Source of the DNA: Ostrinia nubilalis
Lineage: Eukaryota; Arthropoda; Insecta; Lepidoptera; Crambidae
Direction: 5' to 3'
Assembly (NCBI RefSeq): GCF_963855985.1
Contig: NC_087093.1
Coordinates: 11,981,001-12,045,000, forward strand
Length of the DNA stretch: 64,000 nucleotides
The translations under genes were made by a program, and so were the position numbers. Numbering within the stretch: the stretch's first letter is position 1; every line of letters starts with the position of its first letter. This document shows positions 33,464 through 46,041 of this stretch, one piece after another. The notes beneath the pieces are model-generated. The model had not been told where the DNA came from. It was given only the letters and a program-made list of their open reading frames with translations, and did not search any database.

Positions 33464-34559
33464 GTATTCTAGCCCGTCAAATATAAATAACCGAGGCTAC
33501 TCTACAATTGTATATTATGCCACCAAATAAGTTTCCCGGCAGATTATTGGCTCCGATACCTTCTGAGGATTTTTCACGCAACGCGACTACGTGAATGGGT
33601 TCCTTTTATCGCTGCTCTCACTATTATGAAGGGCTTCGTAGTTGTTAAGGCAATATAAGTATACTAGTATAGCTATTACTGGTGATGGCGACTATTGTGG
33701 ACAGTGATTGCTCGGAATATTGTATGTGTCAAAAGGCAGTGGAATTTGAATTGGAATAAAAACTAAAATTACGCACTGCACGAGAGAACAGAAATACAGA
33801 TGAAAACTCTATGATAATATTTACCTATCATGGGTAATTTGGGTAATGTGGGAGGTTACAATAGTTTTCTCAATAGTTTAAGAAAAAAAAATCTTTGCTT
33901 GTGTCGCTAGTGCACTAATACTGGCTGAAAAGTTGATGAAAAAGAAACAAAGAAAAAATACCTCAAATTATCCTCCAAAAGAATTTCTCGCAAAATATTA
34001 GCTGTAGCAGCTGTAGTACCTAATTTAAAATACGAACGTTCTAAGGACTTTACGAATATAAAATGCAGGTTTTCCGGGGTTAACTAATAATAAATTATTA
34101 TAAAACAATGAATACTGATTTGGTTTGGCTACTCGATATTATAAAAAGGTTTTAACCCGGGGAATTCTACGCAATTCCCTCGTGCCCTTTAGCCGCCGTA
34201 GGTCGAGGGTTATTCCTTTGCCTCTTGAAATTAAATTAGTTGCGGTTCCGAAGACGGACAAACTGACACTTTAACCGGTCAGTTGCGGTAATAGGGTACG
34301 TCTGGCCGTCTTGAGGTTAGGGTACAGTCCGTCTTGAGACGAGGTGAATTAATTAAAACAACGCTGTGTTTTGTTTGTAAACAATTGCTGAAGATTTGTT
34401 TTGTTTATTTTGTACCCAATGAAACTATTGGTATTTTTCTCTTATAAAATCTAAGTCATACGTTGCTCTATAAAAGGTACCTATACATGCATTAGTGCTG
34501 TGCTCAAACAAAATCATGATCCATATTTTGAGAAAAGTGATGATAAAAACAGATTAGCA
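33464..34559. other. No gene seen
   Basis: AT-rich spacer. 34150-34350 is GC-richer ('cgtgccctttagccgccgta' and nearby) without repeat or exon signs. Confidence 0.4.
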
Positions 34560-34735
34560 AGCTCAAGTGGCATATAGTACGCAGAACTAACGGCCGATGG
34601 GCAGCAAGGTTTTGGAGTGGACAAGGTGGACCGATGATCTCATAAAGGCCCTGGGTGCAGATAGAGTAGCATATGCTACGCTATCTTTTTACCAATTAAG
34701 CATTTGCCAACGTCCACTTCTGGGCAGTAATTACT
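34560..34735 (+). mobile_element. RTE-like LINE 3' fragment, degraded
   Basis: The plus strand encodes remnants of the RTE tail: 'agctcaagtggcatatagta' (KLKWHIVR-like), 'aacggccgatgggcagcaag' (NGRWAAR-like), 'ggtggaccgatgatctcata' (WTDDL-like). It ends near a 'cgtccacttctgggcag' relic in reverse orientation, so it may be a rearranged or double fragment. Confidence 0.65.
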
Positions 34736-36483
34736 ATGTTTATAATGTAACATCCGAATGATCCGACAAATTACAAATAGGTATTTTAAAGTCGCTATTT
34801 CTCTTTCGCAAAACGAACTGCATAAAATAGCATAAATTAAGTAATATCAAAACACTTCAATCAACCCTGTATCGATTCGAAATTCGTTACCAAAATACGA
34901 GTGCGTTCCGTTCCAAAACAATGGAAGCGATTTTCGGAAAACCGCAGCATTCGTCGAAATTGACCGGCGGATCGCATAGTTGTTATTGTTCGTGATTTTA
35001 GGTTTGCATGTCTGATACGGACTGTGGTGGTGTAGGAATTATGTGTGGTATGTACATTCGAATAGAAATATATATGAAAACAGGTAATAATTATATAAAT
35101 TATGTATGGTACATACTTGTACTTACAGTCGTTAAAGATGAAAAACATACTTACTGATTTGCTTTTGCTGCTATGCTATGTAGGTACACTTGCACAGTCG
35201 ACTAGATGAAAATGCACTGGTCAGCTTCTTGCTTTTGCTTTTGAGGTGTTATTACACCTGTAAAGGTCGTCGAAAAAAGAGAAATGTATTTGGGCTTTCT
35301 CTTCTTTGTTCTCCCTGCATCCGAGTGTATGGTTTCTTATAAAGGTGAATGAATTCTAGCTGACCTAGAAAATTTGAGTAGGAGTTCATTAGAACTTTTT
35401 ATAGGTCAATGAACAATTTTGTAGGTCCCTATTAGAGGGAAATGGAGAAAATGTTATAATACTTGTACATTATGACAAACTAACAAATAAAGAAAAGAAA
35501 ATGCGCACCACACACGAGGTGAAAACAATAATTTAAGTTTTTTTTTACATTATCCTTTTACTTATGAGAAAAATGGAAAAACCATCTAAGGATTGCTATC
35601 GAATACATACCAACTTAGGTACTTACACATAATACATAATGTACTCGTACGTCTGTAGACGCTATTGAAGCTAACATAACATCATCCTTAGGTGTCAGAA
35701 AATAAATGTCTTCTTGCACCTCGACTTTGAAAGTGTATCCTCCAAAATAACCACGGATATTCTAAAACCACATATTATTATAGCTCTTTCGCATACCCCA
35801 GACTGCTGCGAAATTCCGCTCCATAATAACATTACAGGATACGTTATGACGTGGTTTCATTAAAGCCATAGGAAAATGTCTGGCCCGGTGGCGTATTTTC
35901 AAAAGCTTTTAGAGCTGAAATGAAGTAGATAGGTGTTAGGAAGACTTGCTAACATTCGACGACTGTAGAATTTGATAAAAAAGATACTGGTATTGATCAG
36001 TCTCAGAAGGCAAATCAGTCATGCCAGATATTTTGACTGAGTTGTAGAGTTAGAAGTTTTGCTACATGAGATTTTATAATTTTTTCAATGTGCTCACGGT
36101 TCGTCTTGGCAACATTACATGAAAATATTTTTGGTGAGATTTTAGAACTGCACCTAAACCATCTTCAAATATAAAATAAGCATTATTATTTCTAATATTG
36201 TTTGTAATAATTATGTCACTGCGTTTGGAAATACGCGTCTCAGTCGCACCCGACTGGTATACATAGAGCTTTTTCCTCCTGGTATGCTTAGACTAACTTA
36301 TTCTGGTGTAGTGCGATATCGTCAAATTAGCACCTGGGGTACTTCATATTGGCATAAAAAGCCGAAAGGGTAATTTTGTCCGCTAAAATACAGTAATGCT
36401 CGTGTCTAACCATGAAAAAATATTAGTTCACACATACAATACGTACAGCTAACTTAAAGCCTTTTGAATCCAGATCATACTTA
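34736..36483. other. No gene seen
   Basis: AT-rich spacer. A 95-codon frame (35148-34861, minus) shows no domain. No element ends found. Confidence 0.45.
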
Positions 36484-36575
36484 GGCTGAGTGGCACCATC
36501 TTACTTTAACTTTGATAAACGTCAAAAATCTCTCAAACTCCATACAAAAAGCACCGGATATTGTTAAATTATAAC
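36484..36575. mobile_element. Truncated GGCTGRGTTGCACCA MITE
   Basis: It starts GGCTGAGTGGCACCATCTTA after TTA and is cut after 'gcaccggatattgttaaat'. The right half is missing and the repeat at 36578 follows directly. Confidence 0.75.
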
Positions 36576-36577
36576 AA

Positions 36578-36786
36578 ACTAGCTTTTGCCCGCGGCTTCA
36601 CCCGCGTGAAATTTAGTTTGTCACATATCGTCATAAATTATAGCCTATATGTTATTCTGGGTTATAAACAATAATACTGTAAACTTTCATCAAAATCCGT
36701 TCAGTAGTTTTTGCGTGAAAGACTAACAAATATCCATCCAGACATCCAGACATCCAAACTTTCGCATTTATAATATTAGTAGGATT
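36578..36786 (+). repeat. Lepidopteran interspersed repeat, forward copy
   Basis: It begins ACTAGCTTTTGCCCGCGGCT and ends 'ataatattagtaggatt'. It is the forward counterpart of 13506-13711, including 'gacatccagacatccaaact'. It abuts the truncated MITE and may have replaced its right half. Confidence 0.8.
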
Positions 36787-38180
36787 GTTGTAGCAAAATC
36801 ACATCAATTTTAGAAAAAGATGTCACAGTGTTTATTTTGACGTACCTACCTATTGTGAGCAAGATCCATGGAGTATTTAATTTTAGCATTAAAATTATAG
36901 AATCCGTACAACTCGCCGACAATTTCTTCAACAAGCTAAAGAATTTTTAACCTTTTTGAACTGAATCTCTATAAAATAAGAAAAGCAATCAAGCTCTTTT
37001 TCTATTTTCCAAGGTAAGTCTTGCTCCTCATAGTTAAACGAATTTCCTAAACAAATTTCTCAATTTCAAGCAACGATTGCGTCTGATATTTACAAAGTAA
37101 TTAATGCAGGACTCAAATAGAATAATTTAGTGGGTTCGTTTAATAAAAGGAGTAGTTTCGATATTATTTCTTAGAACAATAGTCTAGGAGCTGGGGTCGT
37201 AAAATTAATATGTAAGAAGCGGTTCGGGCTAAATGTGGGCAGTATTAAACGGGGTACTAATGGGGAGGGAGGGGGGACCGCAGACTTTATGTCCTCGGAG
37301 CGGTCTAGAATTATTAATTAACCAAATGGTGATTGCATTCTTGCCCTTGCGGTTTCGCCGGTTATTCGACTTCGTAAATTATCACACTTATTTACGGTTC
37401 GGGAAGCTAGCGAACTATTCCGGATTCTCGGACGGTTTGCATATTTTGGCATTCTAATACGAGTATATTAATTAAATGCCGGGACAAGGAGTTGAACAAC
37501 CAAGGAGTTGTAGTATCTGTTGGCATGTATTCAGTATCTACGGTCAAAGTAAAATTCAATGTCCTGACTTCACTTATAACAAAATAAATGTACCTAATCG
37601 AAACATTTCATAAAATAATTTTGACGTTCATAAATGCAAAATGTTGGTCTAAATTGAATAAGATTTTTTAATTTTCCAATTAAATATCTGTTTTCAGTAA
37701 CGTTGAAAGTGTGAGTCTTAAAAACAGCTCCTTAAATATTAGATGCCTAATTACAAACCTATTTGCAATTAATTTAATTAGCCCTTAGATTCGTATTGCA
37801 GCAAATTGCTGTTAGTTAAGCCAATTATTCGAGTAAATCCTATAATATTAATATCATGATAGATGAATATAATCAAGTATGATATTAGAGAGATAAATAG
37901 ATGACTGCTAATTAAATCAAATAAGCTAGGTTTTAATTTTTTCATTCAGTTTTTTATTTTGCGAAAGATAAACAAAATGTTGTTTTAAGAAGATGATCTA
38001 TCCTATGGGTAGTTCTACAAATCAGGGAATTTTACGGGGCTCAACTTGCAGCTCCTTAAATTACCAATCAATAGTTTTCGTTTTAGGGTATTAATAAAGT
38101 TTAACTCACATAGTACTTGGTCACTGGATTTCAACACGTTTTAATAAAAACATCCCAGACAAAAGTAGCTTCAAATGGGA
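36787..38180. other. No gene seen; one GC-rich block
   Basis: Mostly AT-rich. 37195-37445 is GC-rich, non-repetitive and contains homeodomain-like sites ('attattaattaacc'), so it could be a conserved non-coding element. The frame it gives (37233-37457) matches no domain. Confidence 0.4.
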
Positions 38181-39405
38181 AAAATTCTCATTTCCCTGTG
38201 GGGTGACATTCCAGAATTCATGATGTAAATCACAATAAAAAATATATGAAAATATAATTAGTCAAAAATAACATTGTATTGAAAGTAACCATTAGTGTGT
38301 CTTTCATTTAACCTACATGGATTATGTTTGAATTCCCTATTTACATAATTTTTTGATTGCTGAACAAAGGCGACACGAATTAAGTATCACTTCCCTGCCA
38401 CCTATAAACACGTTAAAATCTGTAACAAAACAAAGGGTAAGCCACGTTGTCGTTCTTATGTATTTAAGTATGCAGTTAAGTTCGCCTAGTGAAACGTTTA
38501 TTTCGCCCAAATCGTCAGTCAGTTAGACGCAGCTACGCTGTTATCATCGTCTGTCGTGTCTGGGCCAGACAACTTCTCACTCATCTGTTACGTATTTATA
38601 ACAGTATTTTATATTATTTTAGGGCAATTATGAAACAATATTGTCAAACTCGCTTGCGTCCATTGACTGATAATATTAAATTTGATATGAAGTTTATATA
38701 ATTCATGATTTTGGCAAAATACATCAAAAATCTCACTTCCCTGTGTATCATTTCCCTGGGTTTACGAAGAAAATGGAAAAGTTAATATCGACTAACCAGC
38801 AAAACTTACTGCCATATAAAGGCATTTTACAAATACACTAAGTGCAGGCAAATGCATACACTCCATTGAAACTGGATACTCCATTTTGACTTGCTTGACT
38901 CTATACAAACTTTTAGCTGTTTTTGCAGTAACGTGTGCGAGCACTTCCAAATAGGCATCGTAAAATATTCTTCCATGAAAGCAAATGTTGATGACGCTTA
39001 AACTAAATTTGAAACTGAGACCAGTAATGCCTGCAACACCAGTATTTTGATTCATCAGACTTGGTTGACCTTACGAGTGTACTGGGACTGAATGAACATT
39101 GATGATCCTGATGGATTGCTGGAGATACCGAAAATAGATACTAACGAATTGTTTCCAGTCGAAGAAAAGCGTCGAGGAAAGAAGAGGAAGATAATAGAAG
39201 GAGATACGAATAGTAGGGAAAAGTCAAAGAGATCAGGTGACGGAAAAAGAAGCAACCTAAATGAGTTCCATGTTCAATTAATAGTGGACCTTTATGATGC
39301 ACATAAAAGTATTTTTTATTATTTTTAGAATAAAGACTATAAACTCAAATGCATCTTTCAGTTAAATTTTCACTATCCTGTATATGTTCTCACTTCCCTG
39401 TCCAT
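38181..39405. repeat. Probable unclassified element marked by five TTCCCTG words
   Basis: The word 'tcatttccctg' or 'tcacttccctg' occurs at about 38189, 38387, 38731, 38744 and 39389, on the same strand. Between them are two unusual open frames: 38792-39055 (minus, 87 codons) and 39092-39328 (plus, 78 codons, with a very basic KRRGKKRK run). I do not recognise either product. The pattern suggests one mobile or repetitive unit, but no inverted ends or TSD were found. Confidence 0.4.
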
Positions 39406-39417
39406 CGAAAATAGAAA

Positions 39418-40481
39418 AAACCGGCCAAGTGCGAGTCGGGCTCGCACACCGAGGGTTCCGCCGTACAAACGTAGCGGTTTACAATTTATGACGTATTAAA
39501 TCAAATTACTTACTTGATTCCGTTGCGAGTAGTGGCGAATTTCAAAATATGCGGTATGATTATTTTTTTTTAATTTTTTTTTCCTATATTTGCATTATAG
39601 GTAGGTACCTACCTCAGCGTTTTGAATTTTTGCGTTGATTTAGAATTTCTCAGAGTTTAGAGGCAATTAGATTTAAGAAGTGTTTGATATTAATTTCTAC
39701 GCGTTCATGTGAAAAAGGGTAGGTAGTAAGTTTATAATTATTAAAAAAATATTTTATGTCATGTAAGCAAAAATAATATTTTAAATTTTATATAACTTCA
39801 AATTTATCATTTTCGCAATTTTTCCTTTATCTGTAACTGTGTAACTATATAACGTTGCTTCGTGCCGAATTTCAAGATTCTGAGTTCACAGGAAGTACCT
39901 TGTAGGTTTTGATTCCCTAGCGTGTGACGGAAATTCGTCTAAGGTGTCGGTATAAACTGCTGTATCTTTTGATCGCGTTAACTTAGAAGTTTGATTTTTT
40001 TACTTCTTAAAGGGACAATAGATCTAGGTATTTGGTATAAATTTCAATTTGATACCTTTATTCGTTCGTGAGAAATAAGGTAGTAAGTTTCATTTTATTA
40101 AAATATTTTTATTATATTATATAACTAAAAAAATGTAATTTTCGCAATTTTTCCTATATTTGCATTATATGACAATGCTTTATGCCAAATTTCAAGATTC
40201 TGAGTTTACGGGAAGTATCCTGTAGGTTTTGATTCCTTTGCGAGTGTCGAAAATTTGTTGAAAATATCGACATAATCGGCTGTATCTTTTGATTGGCTTG
40301 GCTTAGAAGTTTGATATTTTCACAGCTTAAAGGGACAATAGACTTGAGTATTTCATGTGAATTTCAGCTTGATACGTTCACGCGTTCTTGAGATAAAGGG
40401 TCTTGACAGACGGACGGACGGACAACAAAGTGATCCTATAAGGGTTCCGTTTTTTCCTTTTGAGGTACGGAACCCTAAAAA
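39418..40481 (+). repeat. 'aaccggccaagtgcgagtc' lepidopteran repeat with internal duplication
   Basis: It starts AAACCGGCCAAGTGCGAGTC and ends with the hairpin AGGGTTCCG/CGGAACCCT (40441-40449, 40468-40476) plus 'aaaaa'. Two tandem modules of about 228 bp (39851-40077 and 40170-40397) share 'atttcaagattctgagtt', 'gtatcttttgat' and 'aaagggacaatag'. A (gacg)n run lies at 40408-40424. It is abundant in many moths and non-coding. Confidence 0.75.
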
Positions 40482-41873
40482 TCGCTATAAAATCAATATT
40501 TATCATAATTTTGTCTGGCCCGTTAAAAATTGGATATGTTGTAGTATATTCTCGGTCTTTAGCCACTGTTTATACTGATTACTAACAAAAACTGGAGATT
40601 CATTTTATGGTCCTAAATAATTCCACCGTGAGTAGAACTACCCCTATAATAATAGTTAATTTAACCAAACTTACTTTTTAAGCATATGGTTTTACGCTAT
40701 TTTACCACACACGCGTATACATGAATGAATGAATGAAGGAATCTTCTGACGTGAAGTTAGAAAAAATAGTGGAAACTATAAGTAAGAAATAATCGTAAAC
40801 TGGAAAGTCCAAAACAAAAATCCCAAAGATGTCCTACGAAAACAGCTGTAAATAGTTTCAAAATCTTTCTATAGGTAAAACGATAGCTAAAATTAATTCA
40901 ATCAACTCAATATTCTAAGGTAGATTATAAGCTCTAGAGTTCTAACGAGTCTGATCCATTAATATCTAAAGTCTAGTCCAGCTGGAGTTATTAAACCGCC
41001 GTCAGACGAAGTGCTCTAATTAACTCCTGAACAGATGCTGTTAAATGCCTTCTACGAGCTATGGCGCCCGGGCTTAACACTATAGCTCCTTATGGAATTG
41101 TATTAAGGTCCTGTTTTGAAACAAAAATGTAAGGTTCGATGTGCTTCGTGAGAGGAAATGTAGGAGCCGGACAAGTTTATTGTGTGAACTTTGTGTATTG
41201 TATTAATATTTGCAGACAAAGGATAAACACCTATTATTCATGTTGGTACAACTAGTTGGTTAATGTCATATGTTTGGGTCTGAAAGTTGTACTACAAAAG
41301 TGAGGAGCGATAATACATATAATTTGTCGATAAAATTAAAAAATAAAGGTATTGTTTGCTTTTAAGTAATGAAAACATTATCATGTAAATCTAATATGCT
41401 TAAAAAATTACATTCTTTAATATGAATTAATAACACTACATAATTACAATCAAGTATCAAAAAGCAAATAATGTATTCCGTTTCACTGAACTAAGTTAAC
41501 AGTCAAACCTTAACGAAGCTAAATCGACAGTTTGCGTTCCACCAAGAGAACTGAATAGATTTGACAATGGTTTGTTTTAATTTCACGCCCCTTAACAATC
41601 GTCTCGAAGCTCACCTCACTCCTTAATTAATTATCCTGTTTTAAGGCGAACAAATGAAATGAAAATTTGTAATGAAAACCTGACACTTTTTATGTAAATC
41701 AAAGATTTTTGTTGCTGGCAGCAATTAAAACCGTATAATCGAGTTACGACCTTCGCTATTATTTTTAATTGCTTAAATTTCGAATTTAGGTTCTGAAATT
41801 CGGAATTCAAATTTTGATTTTTTTTTCTTTTATGGCATGCACGGCTTGTGCATCAGTCACATTTTGAACAATG
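40482..41873. other. No gene seen
   Basis: AT-rich spacer with a (gaat)n microsatellite near 40722-40736 and a GC-richer stretch at 40980-41100 of unknown nature. Confidence 0.45.
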
Positions 41874-42002
41874 GGCTGAGTTGCACCATCATACTTTTTT
41901 TTAACTTTAACAGTAACTATAAAAATAACCGGTGTGTTTTGTATGGAGTTTGATAGACTTTTGACGTTTGTTAAAGCTAAAGTAAGATGGTGCAACCCAG
42001 CC
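41874..42002 (-). mobile_element. GGCTGRGTTGCACCA MITE
   Basis: It starts GGCTGAGTTGCACCATCATA and ends GATGGTGCAACCCAGCC, 129 bp. The internal 'ccggtgtgttttgtatggag' is reversed relative to 30191. Flanks are not a clean TWA pair. Confidence 0.8.
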
Positions 42003-44939
42003 TTTTTAATTGCTGCAAGGATTTTTTTTTTAATTTTGGCAAAACAAAAAAGAATTGCTAGGTTATTTGTAGCAATATTGTCGTATCGTATTGTTCTTGT
42101 ATTATGAAAACCATTTTCTTTGTTCTATCAATACGTATTATTGATTATTTATCTGTCAATGCTGCTAAATGAAATATTGTAGTTTTCAATTCACCAGATC
42201 CCTCGGGAATAAAATCTTCAGTCTGAAAGAATGTCTTTTGTCTTGAAAGTTATCTAAAAACGTACAAAGGTAGATATTCTGGTTGATGTGAATTCACTTC
42301 ACGTAGCGGTCAGGCAAGTCCTTTGCGCCTAAATTATACGTTGGAACAAATTTTCCCCTGGTTTACGTACACGTTTTACGATGTCTGAAAAAGTACGCTT
42401 TTTAAGCAAAAAAATATAAAAAAATATCTACGTATTTATAGAATCCTTTTTAAACATTAACTTTGTTGAATCAAACGCAAATTTTAAGTCAAATATTTTT
42501 CTTCTGATTCATTGAATGAAATGTCTTGTTGACTACTTATTTCCATTTAAGAAATTGGTAGGAATAAGTAAACAAAGCACTAAAATATTTATGTACTCAA
42601 TAATTGTAAATAGTATATTTTTGCTGCTCAACCATTAATATTTACGGGCCCACTTATGTTTAATTAACCCTTTAATTCCATGAATTTGCTTCTTTTGTAC
42701 TTAAGTCCTGCTTATTTCGATAGAAATAACAACCATGCGAAATCTCGAGTGCCCCGAATGCTACAAAATGACAAGCTCGTTAGACGTACTTGAGGCGGTC
42801 TGGGGGACTATTCCGAAAACGATTTCGATGTATCGGGTTTGTTGGTCTCCAAATAAGCAAGAAGTTTTTATAATGTGCTAGAACAGTAACAAGATCATCT
42901 CACAAACATTATCGCGGTACTTATTAGAAAAAAATATTATAAAAGACAATAAGTTGTGTTTTTTTAAGCAAGTATCACTTTCAAATCTGCCACAAAACGT
43001 TGTAAGCAATCCTTTTATTTTTTTTCCAAACATGACATGTAAAAATGATGGTTGTTATTATAAATCAAGTACTTAGTAGAAAATTTGCGATGAAAGTTGA
43101 TAGTCGGACCCTAGGCGACTGACGTTGCCCGCGAGAGAGCCCTCCAAAACTTAATAATTCGAAACCTTGTACTTGGCTGATACGCCATTCATATTCATAT
43201 TTATTCGTTTCACCTATTCGCTTCATTCGGGCTTCCCAAATTTAAATTTAAGGACAGTATTCACCAGAGAGGATGTTGGACAACTATAAATGAACACCTA
43301 AAAGTACAGACTGTAATAGACGTGTATTGAAACATAAAATCTAAAAAGAAGAATTCTAAATAGATAGTTACCGCATGATTATGAAGGCTTGTAAGAATTA
43401 ACACCAGTGAAGTTACAGCTTAAAGCTTTAAGTTTTATTTAACTTTATCACTCAATGCTATAAACTAATCATTTTGGGCCTCACTACCAAAAAACCAAAC
43501 GCACGTTTTTGTAAGAAGACCCATTGTATAACGACCTTTTTTGAAGTCGGTTAAAAATCCACAATAATTTAAATCCCAAAAAAATACAGGAAAATGATTC
43601 TATAATTCCAAATTCAAAAAGACGCTATCTCACTTCGCTTTAACACCACCGACCCTTAAATCTGTAATCCTTGACTCCGTCAAGACACGCGGCAAGTTAT
43701 TCAAAAATATTGTTCGCCGACTCGGAAACGCTTTTGTGTTAACGCGATTTCGAATTTCGAATGAATGTGATTTCAAAATTCGAATGAACACCATTTTAAG
43801 TTATTATGGATCTCATATTAATGCAAATTAGACAAGATGAATGCTATTGTTTTGCTCTTTTGTTTGTGTTTTGTTTTCGCATGCGAGTTCGAGTTGAAGG
43901 ATAAGAAAGGGAGTGTATAACCCGATTCTCGTATGAAGGGGTTTTGTGAATAGGATCTATTTCTTTGTTATAATAACAATTACAATATTTAATAAAACAT
44001 GTTGTTTCAAGTGATCCGACTGATTTCTTTACTTAAAGAGGGACTTTGTATGGGAAGGTAAAATATTCTTCACTAAATTTAATTTTTTTAAATAATATAG
44101 CACATAACATCACACTAAAATAAAATAAATTTGATATTTTGTATTGAATAGGTAGGCTCAGAAACTATTAGACCGATTTAAAAATTATTTTATCATTAGA
44201 AAGCTACATTATTTCTGATGAACACAGGCGGTACGACATTGGCCGAGTCAGTTAGTTTTCCATAAAATGTGATGTTTCAAAGACGCAAAAAAAAAAACAA
44301 ATGACACACCCTATTATTCTAATATCATAATAACAACGCTTCGAAAACAAAGGGTTCCTTTTTAAAATCGTTATTACTTTCGACAGTGCTGTCAAACTAA
44401 TCACAAACAGCCGAGCGTCTCTAGACGTAATACAGGGTGTTCCAGTGTCAAACTTCCCCGGTTATTATCTGGCACGTCAGTTTGTAATTACGCCGCCTGG
44501 TTATCACCTGCGTCTGACACCGTTCGTTGCGACTCCTATATGTACCTTATCGATATTATAAGTGCAGGAAATAAGCCGTTATTGGATAGTCAAACGAAAA
44601 ATAAATAGAAAATCTAAGGAAAAGTAGGTAATTAATTTGAACGCCTACATCGTTCCTTCTGAACGCTCTGAGGTAATTAGAATAAGAGATTTTGCAACAA
44701 AAAATATTTTATGTTATGCTATCGACTTTAGATATTATGTCGATATTATAAGTAACTAGACGGATTAAGCCTCTATTGGTAAATGTTTTTAGGAATACTT
44801 ACGCAAAAAAAATGCTTTGATATGATTATTAGTTTTATAGTCGTCTGGTTGGTTAAGAAAAGCCTCTTATTCAATGGACCGACGACCTCAAGAAGATACT
44901 ACTACCACTACTACTGACAATTAGCAGAATGACAAAAGT
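42003..44939. other. No gene seen
   Basis: AT-rich spacer. At 43540-43556 'tttttgaagtcggttaaaaa' is a fragment of a common repeat, and 44155-44270 resembles the repeat near 33020. 44430-44540 starts 'atacagggtgttccagtgtc', perhaps one end of an element without a partner. No exon seen. Confidence 0.45.
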
Positions 44940-45190
44940 AGTAAATTGATGTCTGTTTTCACCTTACCTTACCTTACCATAGTAGGGGTCACTTAAAAAT
45001 TAGGGATTGATGGTGAAAACGGACATGAGCTCGTAACGCTCCTTCTCTTACGCCTAGCTGAGGACTATCATTAGCAAAAAGATAAACTGAGTCAAATTTT
45101 CGTTCTCTACTATAATAAACCTTGCTGCCCCATCGGCCGTCAATTCTGCGTACTAAATGACCTGCCCCTTTCCACTTTAGGTTCTATCAG
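44940..45190 (-). mobile_element. MITE-like inverted repeat beside an RTE-like LINE fragment
   Basis: 'gatgtctgttttcacc' (about 44949) and 'ggtgaaaacggacat' (about 45012) form an inverted repeat enclosing (cttac)n-like sequence and 'aggggtcacttaaaaattag'. At 45110-45190 the minus strand encodes an RTE tail relic (RRIDGRWGSKV-like, from 'ccatcggccgtcaattctgc'). Confidence 0.55.
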
Positions 45191-45867
45191 CGACTTTATT
45201 TCGTTTACGGATCTCCTCATTTACCACTACTCTACACTATAAACACTCAGAAGACTAAATAACCACGAATCTATTTCAGTAAACACCATTAAATTGTAGA
45301 TCCAGGTACGCAAGGATTAGGGCCGATTTTTGCCAAAGCTCAACACAATAATGAACACAATTTCCCAGCTCTTACTTATCCACGAACTTAAGCCTTTGAA
45401 CTCCAAAGTACAGCCAACACCACATCAAACTACACATTTTAGTTGCAATATCGCATTTATTACAATTACATAAGGCCCTATAGTGTTTACCTTTAAGTAT
45501 GTGCCGTTGTCTGTACCTACACCAACTTACAAACTGTGCTTCAAAATTCCCATTTAATTTTGTATCGCTTCGAAGCTTAACACAAGATGAAGCCAATCAA
45601 GACAAGCTTGGAAGATTATAATCACCTCGCGATCCAATTTCACGGTTGCTAAAGTTGTTCGTCATTAATTGTTAATTTCTATTATGGACGATAATACATA
45701 ATTAATTATAGCTCGATCAGGTTTACTTTTAATAGTCTGCAAAGTCCTGATAAACGATAGTCTCAGGAAAATAATATTTATGAGATAATAATGTATACTT
45801 ATTTAAATTTATTTTTTGGAATAGGTAAATATTTAAAAGAAACGGTTTCGGAATTTCAAAATCCTTT
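45191..45867. other. No gene seen
   Basis: Spacer. A short minus frame at 45372-45596 has no recognisable domain. Confidence 0.4.
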
Positions 45868-46041
45868 TCGTTCGTTCGTTTGTTTCAGCCAAATGACGTC
45901 CACTGCTGGACAAAGGATTCACCAAGGATTTCTACAACAGGCACCTCCCGTGACGTTCACCAGATCGTAGCTTCGGTCCACCTAGTAGGGGGTCTACCCA
46001 CACTACGTCTTCAGGCCCGTTAGTCGCCACTCGAGAACTAT
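45868..46041 (-). mobile_element. RTE-like LINE 3' end with (TTCG)n tail, shorter copy
   Basis: 'ttcgttcgttcg' then 'cagccaaatgacgtccactg', the same tail and C-terminus as at 16376. Internal deletions have removed about a third relative to that copy. Confidence 0.8.
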
